DNA of 64,000 nucleotides from Robiginitomaculum_A sp036478535 (GTDB taxonomy: Bacteria; Pseudomonadota; Alphaproteobacteria; Caulobacterales; Maricaulaceae): contig OZ245059.1 in NCBI GenBank assembly GCA_965224735.1, positions 682,001 to 746,000 of the forward strand, read 5' to 3'. The notes under the pieces were generated by a model. It saw nothing but the letters and a program-made list of their open reading frames with translations. It was not told the DNA's origin and searched no databases. Within the stretch, counting starts at the first letter, position 1; every line of letters starts with the position of its first letter. The translations under genes were made by a program, and so were the position numbers. Shown here in pieces: positions 36,729 through 45,255 of the stretch.

Positions 36729-37877
36729 ATGATATTTGTAAAAACTGGAATCGCAGGATTGCTAGCACTTGGTTTTAGTATAAATGTAACCAGCATGGCT
36801 GTGGCAGGTGAGGCCAGTGAAACGCCATGGAATTTGTTTCATGGCGCGCCTAAAATCAAAGATGATCATGGAAATTACTGGAAATTGCGTGGACGCGTGT
36901 TTTGGGATTTGGCAAATATAAATGAAACGCACACGGGCGCGGCGGAACGCTCTTTTACCCACGATGAGTTTCGCGCCGCGCGCCTTGGGGTTGAAGGTGT
37001 TTACGAAAAGCTTAAGTTTAAAGCCGAGCTAGATTTTTCTGGTGGAAAAACCAATTTTAAAGACGTTAACCTCACTTGGAAAGGGCCAGTTGTCATCACC
37101 GCTGGGCAGATGAAAGCTGGCGGCTCAATGGAAGAAATAACCTCGTCTCGCCATATTGCCTTTATGGAGCGTGGCATGGCTACGGACGGGCTAGGGTTTG
37201 ACCGGCGCCTGGGTATTAAAATTGCCAAATCCTGGGATAATTACGGGATAAGCGCGGGAGCTTATGGGAATTCTATTGACGGGGCTAGAGAAGGAAAGTC
37301 AACAAATACCGTTTTGGCAGCGCGCGGGTATTATGCGCCTATATTTGAAAAAGGAAATGTTGTGCATTTGGGGGCTTCTGTGCGTCACACGAACAGAGCA
37401 CGCGGCGGACCCAAGCATTCTGCGCGTTGGGGATTGCACCAAGCTACAGAAAAGGCCAAACCAAATGTTGGGGATGATGCGCTTTTATTTGGTCTTGAAA
37501 TAGCGATGATTAAAGGGCCATTTCATGCTCATGGAGAATATCTAAGCGAAAATGGCGACCTTGGCACGGCTAAGGGTGGATTTATGCAGGTTGGATATTT
37601 TCTTACAGGAGAAAATCGTAAATATAAAGGTGGTAAATTTGATCGCACCAAACCTGCAAAACCTTTATCGAAAGGTGGGTATGGTGCTTTGGAAGTTGGC
37701 GCGCGTTTTGATACATTTGATGCTAGGGATGCAGGTGATGAAAAAGTCGATGCTTATACTTTGGGGCTGACATGGTACCCTGAGAGCCATTTGCGCGTCA
37801 AACTCAATTATATTGATGCAAATGGTGACACATTTGATGCAAATGGGCTACAAATGCGCCTACAAATGGACTGGTAA
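36729..37877 (+). CDS. OprP/OprO-like (phosphate-selective) porin
   Basis: 382 residues. Signal peptide to MAVAGE, then barrel sequence with the family blocks WKLRGRVFWDLANI, DEFRAARLGVEGVYEKLKFKAELDF, and LTWKGPVVITAGQMK, ending LQMRLQMDW. OprP-type porins pass phosphate or polyphosphate and are induced under phosphate limitation by PhoB. An AAAAGG ribosome site precedes ATG. The Pho-box-like repeat upstream fits. It ends 26 bases before a strong hairpin. Confidence 0.85.
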   Translation: MIFVKTGIAGLLALGFSINVTSMAVAGEASETPWNLFHGAPKIKDDHGNYWKLRGRVFWDLANINETHTGAAERSFTHDEFRAARLGVEGVYEKLKFKAELDFSGGKTNFKDVNLTWKGPVVITAGQMKAGGSMEEITSSRHIAFMERGMATDGLGFDRRLGIKIAKSWDNYGISAGAYGNSIDGAREGKSTNTVLAARGYYAPIFEKGNVVHLGASVRHTNRARGGPKHSARWGLHQATEKAKPNVGDDALLFGLEIAMIKGPFHAHGEYLSENGDLGTAKGGFMQVGYFLTGENRKYKGGKFDRTKPAKPLSKGGYGALEVGARFDTFDARDAGDEKVDAYTLGLTWYPESHLRVKLNYIDANGDTFDANGLQMRLQMDW

Positions 37878-37903
37878 GCCAGTAAAATTGCCATATATTG
37901 TTA

Positions 37904-37955
37904 GGGGCTGTCCCAGGTAACGCATAAACTGTGTTACCTGGAACAGCCCCTTCTT
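37904..37955 (+). terminator. 47-bp hairpin followed by T-run; also a dispersed repeat
   Basis: Near-perfect fold-back starting GGGGCTGTCCCAGGTAAC and ending GTTACCTGGAACAGCCCC, then TTCTTTTT. It should terminate the porin transcript. Half of it matches bases 59904-59927 at 21 of 24 positions, so it is also a repeated element. The remaining bases to 38160 contain no gene. Confidence 0.85.
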
Positions 37956-38160
37956 TTTAATGCTTAAGATATAGTAATATTCTGTATTTCTGCCTTGCTT
38001 TAGGGGTATGGATTATTTTTAATTGGCGCGTTTGGGTGCATGGGTAGGCTGTGTGTTGATAACAATTTAAGAAATTGGTCACATGTTTTCATAAAAAGTA
38101 AAATGAGCTTATTGATAAGTTTCTTGAAGTTTATTTTTATTATGATACGGAGTGTCGGAT

Positions 38161-39141
38161 ATGACGTTTATATTAAAAAATAAAGTTGCTTTTTTCGCAA
38201 TCCCAATGTTGGCGATTACAACAATCTCTTGCTCAACGGCAAGCGTAGATGCGCAAAAAAGCTTTAGCGCTCAGAAAAAGCAACAGCTAGTTCAGAAAGA
38301 GCAAAAAGAGCAAAAAGAGCAAATCCAGCAACAGCCAGCGCAGCAAAAAAACACGCAAACAAATACACCTGTATCTAATACAGCGATCAGTCCGAACTCA
38401 TCTTTGGTAACATCAGGCGCGACAACATCTGAGCAGAGAGTTAGGTTTCTTCCATCTTCTAATATGCAGCCGCACGTTTACGAAAAATTGCCAACGGCAA
38501 CGCCTGCTCGGCCCTCCTCTGGACAATCTTCTGGGCAATCCTCTGGACAAATCACAGCGCCCGCGCCGCAGTCCGCCACAAATACAAATTTGGCGGCGAA
38601 CACAGTCACTTCGGCAGGCGTAACTTACGTGCCTAAAGCTCACACCGATACTGCTCCTCGGATAGCGCCCCTATACCCGCTTGATATTTCACACCGTTAC
38701 ACCGAAATTGTGCAGGGTATTCCTGTGATTGAAGCGGCGGACACTTGTGGCAAGAGTCCTTTAGAGATAAAATTGAATGTGAAAAACATGAAAAAAATTA
38801 AAGGGTCTATCGTTGCAGATTTACATAATGATGTTATTGAAAATTTTTTGGAATGGGATAAGGTCGTAGTGCGACTACGTGTGCCTGTAACAGAAGGCGT
38901 AACAACTTTGTGTGTTCCATTGACCAAGCCTGGAGAATATGCGATTGCGTTATATCAAGACAAAAATAACAATAAAAAGTTTGATAAGAATTTCCTTGGT
39001 ATTCCAAAAGAGCGTTTTGGAATGTCAAACAATCCGAAATTTAGTATTAAAAAGCCTAAATATGAACAGGCAGCATTTCAGGTTCCTGAAGCGGGTGTCG
39101 AGATTGACATTATAATGCGTAAAGCCAGCGATATTTTTTAA
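38161..39141 (+). CDS. Putative lipoprotein with a DUF2141 domain
   Basis: 326 residues from ATG at 38161 (GGAG 9 bases upstream; a GTG at 38152 is an alternative). The N-terminus ends in TTISCS, a lipobox-like site. A low-complexity Gln/Lys/Ser/Pro region with small repeats (EQKEQKEQ; SGQSSGQSSGQ) fills residues 30-150, and the C-terminal ~140 residues are DUF2141 (VPVTEGVTTLCVPLTKPGEYAIALYQDKNNNKKFDKNFLGIPKERFG). Probably a periplasmic, membrane-anchored beta-domain. Function unknown. Confidence 0.8.
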   Translation: MTFILKNKVAFFAIPMLAITTISCSTASVDAQKSFSAQKKQQLVQKEQKEQKEQIQQQPAQQKNTQTNTPVSNTAISPNSSLVTSGATTSEQRVRFLPSSNMQPHVYEKLPTATPARPSSGQSSGQSSGQITAPAPQSATNTNLAANTVTSAGVTYVPKAHTDTAPRIAPLYPLDISHRYTEIVQGIPVIEAADTCGKSPLEIKLNVKNMKKIKGSIVADLHNDVIENFLEWDKVVVRLRVPVTEGVTTLCVPLTKPGEYAIALYQDKNNNKKFDKNFLGIPKERFGMSNNPKFSIKKPKYEQAAFQVPEAGVEIDIIMRKASDIF

Positions 39142-39188
39142 TATCTGCTTTACAGAAAACTAAGTCTTATTAGAAGGAGAGACAAGAC

Positions 39189-40367
39189 ATGAAACACGAC
39201 GAATATGCAAAAGGCGAAGCCAATGCGAAATCTGTTAAGGTAGCGCTCATCGGTGTGGGTAATTGCGCAAGCTCTCTGGTGCAAGGCATTAGTTATTATA
39301 GGAAAAACTCCGACAAGAAATGCGCAGGCCTCATGCATGAATATTTAGCTGGATATCATCCGAGCGATCTTAATATTGTGGCTGCTTTTGATATTGATAA
39401 CCGCAAAGTCGGTAAAGATGTTGCTGACGCTATTTTTTGTGCGCCAAATTGTACAACAGTGTTTCAAAAAGATGTGCCTGCTACAGGCACCAAAGTGAGC
39501 ATGGGTCGTTTATTAGACGGATTTTCAGCGCATCTTGAAAATTACCCTGAAGAGCGCCGATTTGTTCCCAGTAGTGCTGAACAACCTGAAAAAGCTGATG
39601 TGGTTAAAATTCTTAAGGATACGGGCGCCGATGTTTTTGTAAACTATCTTCCTGTTGGCAGCCAAAAAGCAACCGAATTTTATGCCGAGTGTGCGCTTGA
39701 GGCAGGCGTCGCGTTTGTAAACAATATTCCAGTGTTTATCGCTAGTAATCCAGTATGGGCTAAAAAGTTTGAAGATGCAGGCGTTCCAATTATTGGCGAC
39801 GATATTAAATCCCAAGTGGGCGCAACAATCGTTCATCGTGTTTTGACGGATTTGTTCCATAAACGCGGTGTTCCATGTGACCGTACATATCAATTGAATA
39901 CAGGCGGTAATACTGATTTCCTCAATATGAAAAATCAACACAGGCTGGAATCAAAAAAGAAATCAAAGACAGAAGCTGTACAATCTGTAGCCGCTGAACG
40001 TTTGGATGATGAAAACATTCACGTTGGTCCAAGTGATTATGTGCCTTGGCAAAATGATAATAAAATTGCATTTATTCGTATGGAAGGCCGTCTATTTGGC
40101 GATGTGCCTATGAATATAGAACTTCGCCTTTCTGTTGAAGACTCGCCAAATTCAGCCGGTGTTTCTATTGATATGATCAGGTGTGCAAAAGTGGCTTTGG
40201 ATCGTAATATTGCGGGTGTAATCGCTGCCCCGTCGGCTTATTTTTGTAAGCATCCGCCCGTACAATATACAGATGAAGTGGCTTACCAACTAACGGAGAG
40301 CTTCATTGAAGGTGAAAACATTGAAATTATGCAAAAAAAAACACCCACCAAAATGGTTGCGACCTAG
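39189..40367 (+). CDS. ino1: Inositol-3-phosphate synthase
   Basis: 392 residues, similar in size to the actinobacterial/archaeal form. It converts glucose-6-P to 1L-myo-inositol-3-phosphate using NAD. The NAD-binding motif is GVGNCASSLVQG at residues 22-33; the catalytic region includes GDDIKSQVGATIVHRVL and the C-terminal SPNSAGVSIDMIRCAKVAL. A strong AAGGAGAG ribosome site precedes ATG. First gene of a five-gene unit, 50 bases before the CDP-alcohol phosphatidyltransferase. Confidence 0.95.
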   Translation: MKHDEYAKGEANAKSVKVALIGVGNCASSLVQGISYYRKNSDKKCAGLMHEYLAGYHPSDLNIVAAFDIDNRKVGKDVADAIFCAPNCTTVFQKDVPATGTKVSMGRLLDGFSAHLENYPEERRFVPSSAEQPEKADVVKILKDTGADVFVNYLPVGSQKATEFYAECALEAGVAFVNNIPVFIASNPVWAKKFEDAGVPIIGDDIKSQVGATIVHRVLTDLFHKRGVPCDRTYQLNTGGNTDFLNMKNQHRLESKKKSKTEAVQSVAAERLDDENIHVGPSDYVPWQNDNKIAFIRMEGRLFGDVPMNIELRLSVEDSPNSAGVSIDMIRCAKVALDRNIAGVIAAPSAYFCKHPPVQYTDEVAYQLTESFIEGENIEIMQKKTPTKMVAT

Positions 40368-40417
40368 TTAAAAAAATAGATTTTAAAACATAGCTTTAAC
40401 CTATATTGGAAATATGC

Positions 40418-41308
40418 ATGTCTGAAAGTGCAGACTTAAAATCAGAACAATACGGGCGTCCGCTTTCTATTGAGGAATTTTCCAACAGGCGCATAGTGCA
40501 CCCGTTATCGGATGTAATTGTCAGGCTTGCCTTACCTCTAAAACTGAGAGCAAATTTTGTATCTGTTATGGGGCTTGGTGCAGGCTTTGTTGCAGGTGTG
40601 CTTTATTATTATCAAGATAGCCGTCTTACCGTTCTGCTAGCCTTTGCCTTTATGTTTATGTGGCATGTTCTTGATGGTGCGGATGGGCGCATAGCCAGAG
40701 CCACTGGTACATCAAGTTCCTTTGGCCGTATTTTGGACGGCATTTGTGATCATTTAGTCTTTGGTGCTGTTTATATCGCGATTGTGCTTTATAGCATTCA
40801 TCATGGGGGCTCAAATTGGGGGTGGCTTTTAGGGGGTCTTTCCGCAGTCTCACATGCATTGCATTCGGCGGGCTATGAAGAGCGCAGGCAGAAATACCAA
40901 CGCCGTACGCGCGGACAACAAAGAGCCAAAATTACTGATAAACTGCTTGTTGTTGGTGGCAAAAAAAATGCCATGGCTGGGCTATACGATTGGCTCCAGA
41001 AACTATCTACTCCTAGGTTATCTCCGCTTGACGATAAGCTAAAACTGCTAAGAGATAGCGATGTGCCTGACAAAGATATACAGAATATCATCAATAAAAC
41101 TGTACCAATCGTACGGGCTTGGGCTTTGCTCAACGCCAACAATAGAACCATAATGATTGCTGTTTTTGCACTTTTCGCCAAACCAAGTTTATATTTTTGG
41201 TATGAAATACTCGTGCTAAATATCGTCTTTATAAGCGTGCTCTTTTACGAGAAAACTGTAGAAGCAAAAATTTCTCAAGGCATTGATACAAAACTGCAAG
41301 TTATCTAG
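40418..41308 (+). CDS. CDP-alcohol phosphatidyltransferase family protein
   Basis: 296 residues with several membrane spans. The complete family motif is DGADGRIAR(x8)G(x3)D(x3)D at about residues 87-112. Family members join a CDP-activated alcohol to a second hydroxyl or phosphate, for example making phosphatidylinositol-phosphate or di-inositol-phosphate. The start is ATG at 40418; a TTG at 40406 would add four residues. With an inositol-phosphate synthase upstream and a CTP-transferase-like domain downstream, an inositol product is likely. Its stop shares one base with the next start. Confidence 0.87.
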   Translation: MSESADLKSEQYGRPLSIEEFSNRRIVHPLSDVIVRLALPLKLRANFVSVMGLGAGFVAGVLYYYQDSRLTVLLAFAFMFMWHVLDGADGRIARATGTSSSFGRILDGICDHLVFGAVYIAIVLYSIHHGGSNWGWLLGGLSAVSHALHSAGYEERRQKYQRRTRGQQRAKITDKLLVVGGKKNAMAGLYDWLQKLSTPRLSPLDDKLKLLRDSDVPDKDIQNIINKTVPIVRAWALLNANNRTIMIAVFALFAKPSLYFWYEILVLNIVFISVLFYEKTVEAKISQGIDTKLQVI

Positions 41309-42804
41309 TGGCTTCCATGGGTGACATACGCGATATTATTCGCGGGGCTCTCTCTTCTTTATTTGGTTTCGGCGGTCGTCTCTTTGCGCGGGCTATCCTA
41401 ATGATATTCGCGGGGCATTGGTATGGTATGTCTGTTGTCGGTGGTTTGGGACAAGTCGCGGCTATAACAGAAATTGCAGCAACATTTGGCGTACTGGGGC
41501 TCAAGCGTAGTCTGTTGGATATGCTGAGTTATAGAGCCGAGCGCGGTCAGTCAATAGAACAACGCCTTGTTGAGGCCATAATTTTAAGCGTGGGATTAGG
41601 CCTGATTTTATCGGTCATAATGATATTTGCATGGCCGTTTATAGAGCCGCAAACGGCGCGTATTCTGCCCTTGCTGTTTTTGGGTATACCTGCGATTGTT
41701 TTAACAGAAGTTGCTCTAAGCGCCATAAAATTTAAGCGGGTCATCAAATGGGACGTGCTCTCACGCGGGATTACGGAGCCTTGGAGTTTTTTAATTCTTG
41801 CCGTTATATTCTATAAAATTGGCCTAACGCAAACCGGTTTGGTAATGGCCTATTGCGGCTCTTTAATAATATCCGCGCTGACGGTTGGCATAGGTTTATG
41901 CTCTGTATATGGGGTGCGATCACTGTTAAGCGCACGGCCAAAACTTGCCAATATACTTAAAATACCAAAGCAAAGCTTGCCAGTTGGTCTAACAGACCTT
42001 GGCGTTATGATGCTAAGACGAGTAGATATTCTCGTTTTAGGGGTATTTGTCCCGCAAAATGTTACGGGCATTTATTATATTTTGCAGCAGCTAGCGACAA
42101 TTCCACAGCGCGTGAACAATCTTTTCGAGCCTATGGTTTCTCCTGTTATTGCGCGCCTACATAACCAGTATAAAAAAGAAGGAATACGGGCAAACCTCGT
42201 GAGTATTTGCCGTTGGATTTTTATTATCCAGTTGGCGTTGAGCATACCCATGGTTCTCTTTGGTGACTTTATCCTTTCGTGGTTCGGGCCAGGTTTCTCT
42301 GCTGGGATCGTAAGTTTGGCAATTATATTGCTTGCCGAATTAATTGATGGCAGTTTTATTACAACGGAAACGGCTCTTTTATACGCACAGCCAAAGCTGC
42401 CGCAATGGATACTCTTTATAGGTCTTGTCGTTGAAGTGATTATGATTGCTTTATGCTCGCATCTTTGGGGACTTGAGGGAGCAGCGATTGGGTTTTTACT
42501 CGGAATTATTACCATAACGCTTGGGCGCTTACTAATGCTTAAACGTAAAATGGGTATTATGGTGCTAACACCAGATTATTTTTCGACGGTGATTATCGGC
42601 GCGGTTATGACCGCGGTTCTGATCGTGGCGCGGGTTTTAGCACAAGGGCATCATGGTTTGTGGATGGTTTTCGCAATTTTCATTGCGCTAACTTTATATG
42701 TCTATTTGACGCGGGCATTTTCACTGACTAAAACAGATAAAATCATATGGCGAGCATTCACACACAAGAAGTCGAAACGATCACACCGCAGAGAAAGTAG
42801 GTAG
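41308..42804 (+). CDS. Oligosaccharide/lipid flippase (Wzx/MVF-type membrane protein)
   Basis: 498 residues, about 12-14 hydrophobic spans with the O-antigen flippase pattern (SLPVGLTDLGVMMLRRVDILVLG, YYILQQLATIPQRVNNLFEPMVSP). It starts at GTG 41308 overlapping the previous stop, or at ATG 41317. Such proteins flip lipid-linked intermediates across the inner membrane. Here the cargo could be an inositol-containing lipid or glycan made by the neighbours. It ends 8 bases before the exporter gene. Confidence 0.85.
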   Translation: MASMGDIRDIIRGALSSLFGFGGRLFARAILMIFAGHWYGMSVVGGLGQVAAITEIAATFGVLGLKRSLLDMLSYRAERGQSIEQRLVEAIILSVGLGLILSVIMIFAWPFIEPQTARILPLLFLGIPAIVLTEVALSAIKFKRVIKWDVLSRGITEPWSFLILAVIFYKIGLTQTGLVMAYCGSLIISALTVGIGLCSVYGVRSLLSARPKLANILKIPKQSLPVGLTDLGVMMLRRVDILVLGVFVPQNVTGIYYILQQLATIPQRVNNLFEPMVSPVIARLHNQYKKEGIRANLVSICRWIFIIQLALSIPMVLFGDFILSWFGPGFSAGIVSLAIILLAELIDGSFITTETALLYAQPKLPQWILFIGLVVEVIMIALCSHLWGLEGAAIGFLLGIITITLGRLLMLKRKMGIMVLTPDYFSTVIIGAVMTAVLIVARVLAQGHHGLWMVFAIFIALTLYVYLTRAFSLTKTDKIIWRAFTHKKSKRSHRRESR

Positions 42805-42812
42805 AGCAAATA

Positions 42813-45254
42813 ATGTTGAAACAATTTGCAAAATCTTGGGCTTCTCTTATCTATAGAAATTCAGTAGCGGTATTACTTGTTGCAGCAATCGTGACAGTAC
42901 TGGCTTTCAATAATCTAGGGAAATTAGCGATTTCCACCAATCTTGAAGCCCTCATGCCGCAAGGCGCAGAAAGCGTAAAAACGCTTAATAACGCGCTGAA
43001 AAAAACAGGAAGTTTTGCCTCGATCCAGCTTGTTGCTCATTCGGATAACGAAGAAACGACGTTAAAATATATCAAGGATGCACAGGCAAAAATTGATACA
43101 TTTGATTGGGTTAGTTCAAGCCAATATTATGAAGATGTTGAGGTATTAGAAACCCACAAACTGCTTTTGCTCAGCCTTGATCAATTGCTTGAACTTGAAG
43201 CGCGGGTCAACAAGGCCTTTCCAAATTATGTTGCGCAAGAAATATCAAAACAGTTTGGATCTGAGGTTAACATTACCTTGCGTGATGAAAATTTAGTTGG
43301 GACATCAAGCGCGGTGATCGACAAAGAACTGATGGAACAATTCCAACAAAACACAGACGGAAAAACCAAAAACCGGCGTTATTTTGTTTCCCAGGATGGC
43401 CTTACGGCAGTTCTCGTCGTATGGCCAAATCCAAGGCTTGAATCGCTAAGTTCAGCAAAGTCCATGATATCCGATGTAAATTCCGTTCTCGCCTCTTTAT
43501 CTTTAGATGAGTATGGCAATAATTTAAAAGCTGGCGTTGGCGGGCGCATTGCCAATAAAGTAGCACAATTTGATGCGATTATTAATGATGTGAAATTTGG
43601 ACTGATTGGGTCTATTTTTCTTATCGGACTTTTATTAATTTTTTCTTTTAGAAGCCTTATTGTTGTCCCGTCAATTTTCATTCCTTTATCGATCGGTATC
43701 CTTTGGACATTGGGACTAACGGCTGTAACGATTGGCGGGTTAAATTTAATCACGATATTCTTGACTATTATTTTATTTGGGCTTGGAATTGATTTTGGGA
43801 TTCATAATTTTAGCCGTTATAGGGAAGAACGCCGCAATGGCTTATCTATTGAAGAAGCCTTGCAAACCATGGTTGTTGATACAGGAAGCGCTTCTCTCAT
43901 TGCGGCGCTAACAACGGCCGTTGGTTTTTACTCTTTGCTCTTGACGGATTTTAGGGCGTTCACAGAATTCGGGTTTATCGCAGGCTCTGGCGTTTTGTTG
44001 ACATACGTTTCTATGTACACAATCTTTCCAGCAATCGTTGTCGTGTTGGAAAAATCAGGATGGTGGCACACTGAAAAATCTGGCAGGCGTCTTTTTAAAA
44101 AAGAAGCCAAATCTGAAGTTCAAAAGAAAAAGCGTAATAAATTTATTTTTGGGAGCGCCATAGCCTTCTTTGCTTTTTCTCTTGTTTTTGCACCACAAAT
44201 TTCTTTCGAACGAAATTTTAAAAACCTTGAAGCCAAACAGCCGCCAATTTTACAAGATGCCAATGCTATGATTCATGATGTTTTCCCAGACGGTCATGAT
44301 AGAGCCATTATTGTTGTCGAGACACTTGATGCACTTGGGAAGCTGGATAGGTATTTTAAGAAAAAAATAAAAGAGGATACAGACACGCCGACAATTAAAA
44401 AAATATCCAGCTTGCTTGATTTTCTACCAGCCCAAGCCGCGCAAAAGAAGCGCCATGAAGTCATCAAACGTCTAGAGGATCGAGCCAAGCTATCGCGGGC
44501 TTTTTACCCTTCCAAATATAATGCGCTTGAGCGCTATCTTTCTATTGATGATTTAAATCTTGCGGATATGCCAGATGCCATTTTGCGCACATATATAGGC
44601 ACGGATAGTGAACCTGGGTATTTGATGTATGTTTTTAATTCTGTGAGCATGAACAATAGTGATGATGCGAAACGTTATTATGATGATGCGGCCATAACGG
44701 TTGTAGACGGTAAAACCTATAATGCAGCATCAGAAGGATTTATTTTTGTTGAAATGATAGCATTGATGAAAGCAGATGCCCTTAAAGCGATTGTTCTTGT
44801 GATACTGGCAACGGCAATACTGGTTTTTGTTTTCATTCGAAAATTTGTCGGAAGTGTTGTTGTTCTTATTCCAGCACTGTTTGGGGTCTTCTTAACAGTT
44901 GGGATTATGGGCGCCTTTGGCCCTAAATTGTCTATTATCAATATGGTGATTTTACCATCGCTTATTGGGATCGCCGTTGATAATAGTATTCATATTTTTC
45001 ACAGATTTGAAAAAAATATCGCGCATGCGGATATAGACGAAATTATGAACAATACGGGGCGCGCGGCCGTTTTGACAACGTTGACGACTATGCTCGGGTT
45101 TGGTGGAATGGTAACCGCCTCTATGGGCGGGCTTCGCTCTATGGGAATTTTGGCGATTATTGGTTTTGTTGCCTGCCTTGTTATTACTTGGACATTATTG
45201 CCAGCACTGCTTGAAGCGTATAGAAGCTGGATCAGAAGGCGCGGGGTAGGTTAG
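42813..45254 (+). CDS. RND/MMPL-family lipid exporter (HpnN-like)
   Basis: 813 residues with two repeats, each with one leading span, a large periplasmic loop and a five-span bundle. First bundle: FGLIGSIFLIGLLLIFSF … FGLGIDFGIHNFSRYREE; second: PSLIGIAVDNSIHIFHRFE. The GIDFGIH and GIAVDNSIH motifs with proton-relay Asp are the MMPL/HpnN mark. HpnN relatives carry hopanoids to the outer membrane. No hopanoid genes are nearby, so here it more likely moves the product of this cluster. One base separates it from the next gene. Confidence 0.88.
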   Translation: MLKQFAKSWASLIYRNSVAVLLVAAIVTVLAFNNLGKLAISTNLEALMPQGAESVKTLNNALKKTGSFASIQLVAHSDNEETTLKYIKDAQAKIDTFDWVSSSQYYEDVEVLETHKLLLLSLDQLLELEARVNKAFPNYVAQEISKQFGSEVNITLRDENLVGTSSAVIDKELMEQFQQNTDGKTKNRRYFVSQDGLTAVLVVWPNPRLESLSSAKSMISDVNSVLASLSLDEYGNNLKAGVGGRIANKVAQFDAIINDVKFGLIGSIFLIGLLLIFSFRSLIVVPSIFIPLSIGILWTLGLTAVTIGGLNLITIFLTIILFGLGIDFGIHNFSRYREERRNGLSIEEALQTMVVDTGSASLIAALTTAVGFYSLLLTDFRAFTEFGFIAGSGVLLTYVSMYTIFPAIVVVLEKSGWWHTEKSGRRLFKKEAKSEVQKKKRNKFIFGSAIAFFAFSLVFAPQISFERNFKNLEAKQPPILQDANAMIHDVFPDGHDRAIIVVETLDALGKLDRYFKKKIKEDTDTPTIKKISSLLDFLPAQAAQKKRHEVIKRLEDRAKLSRAFYPSKYNALERYLSIDDLNLADMPDAILRTYIGTDSEPGYLMYVFNSVSMNNSDDAKRYYDDAAITVVDGKTYNAASEGFIFVEMIALMKADALKAIVLVILATAILVFVFIRKFVGSVVVLIPALFGVFLTVGIMGAFGPKLSIINMVILPSLIGIAVDNSIHIFHRFEKNIAHADIDEIMNNTGRAAVLTTLTTMLGFGGMVTASMGGLRSMGILAIIGFVACLVITWTLLPALLEAYRSWIRRRGVG

Positions 45255-45255
45255 C

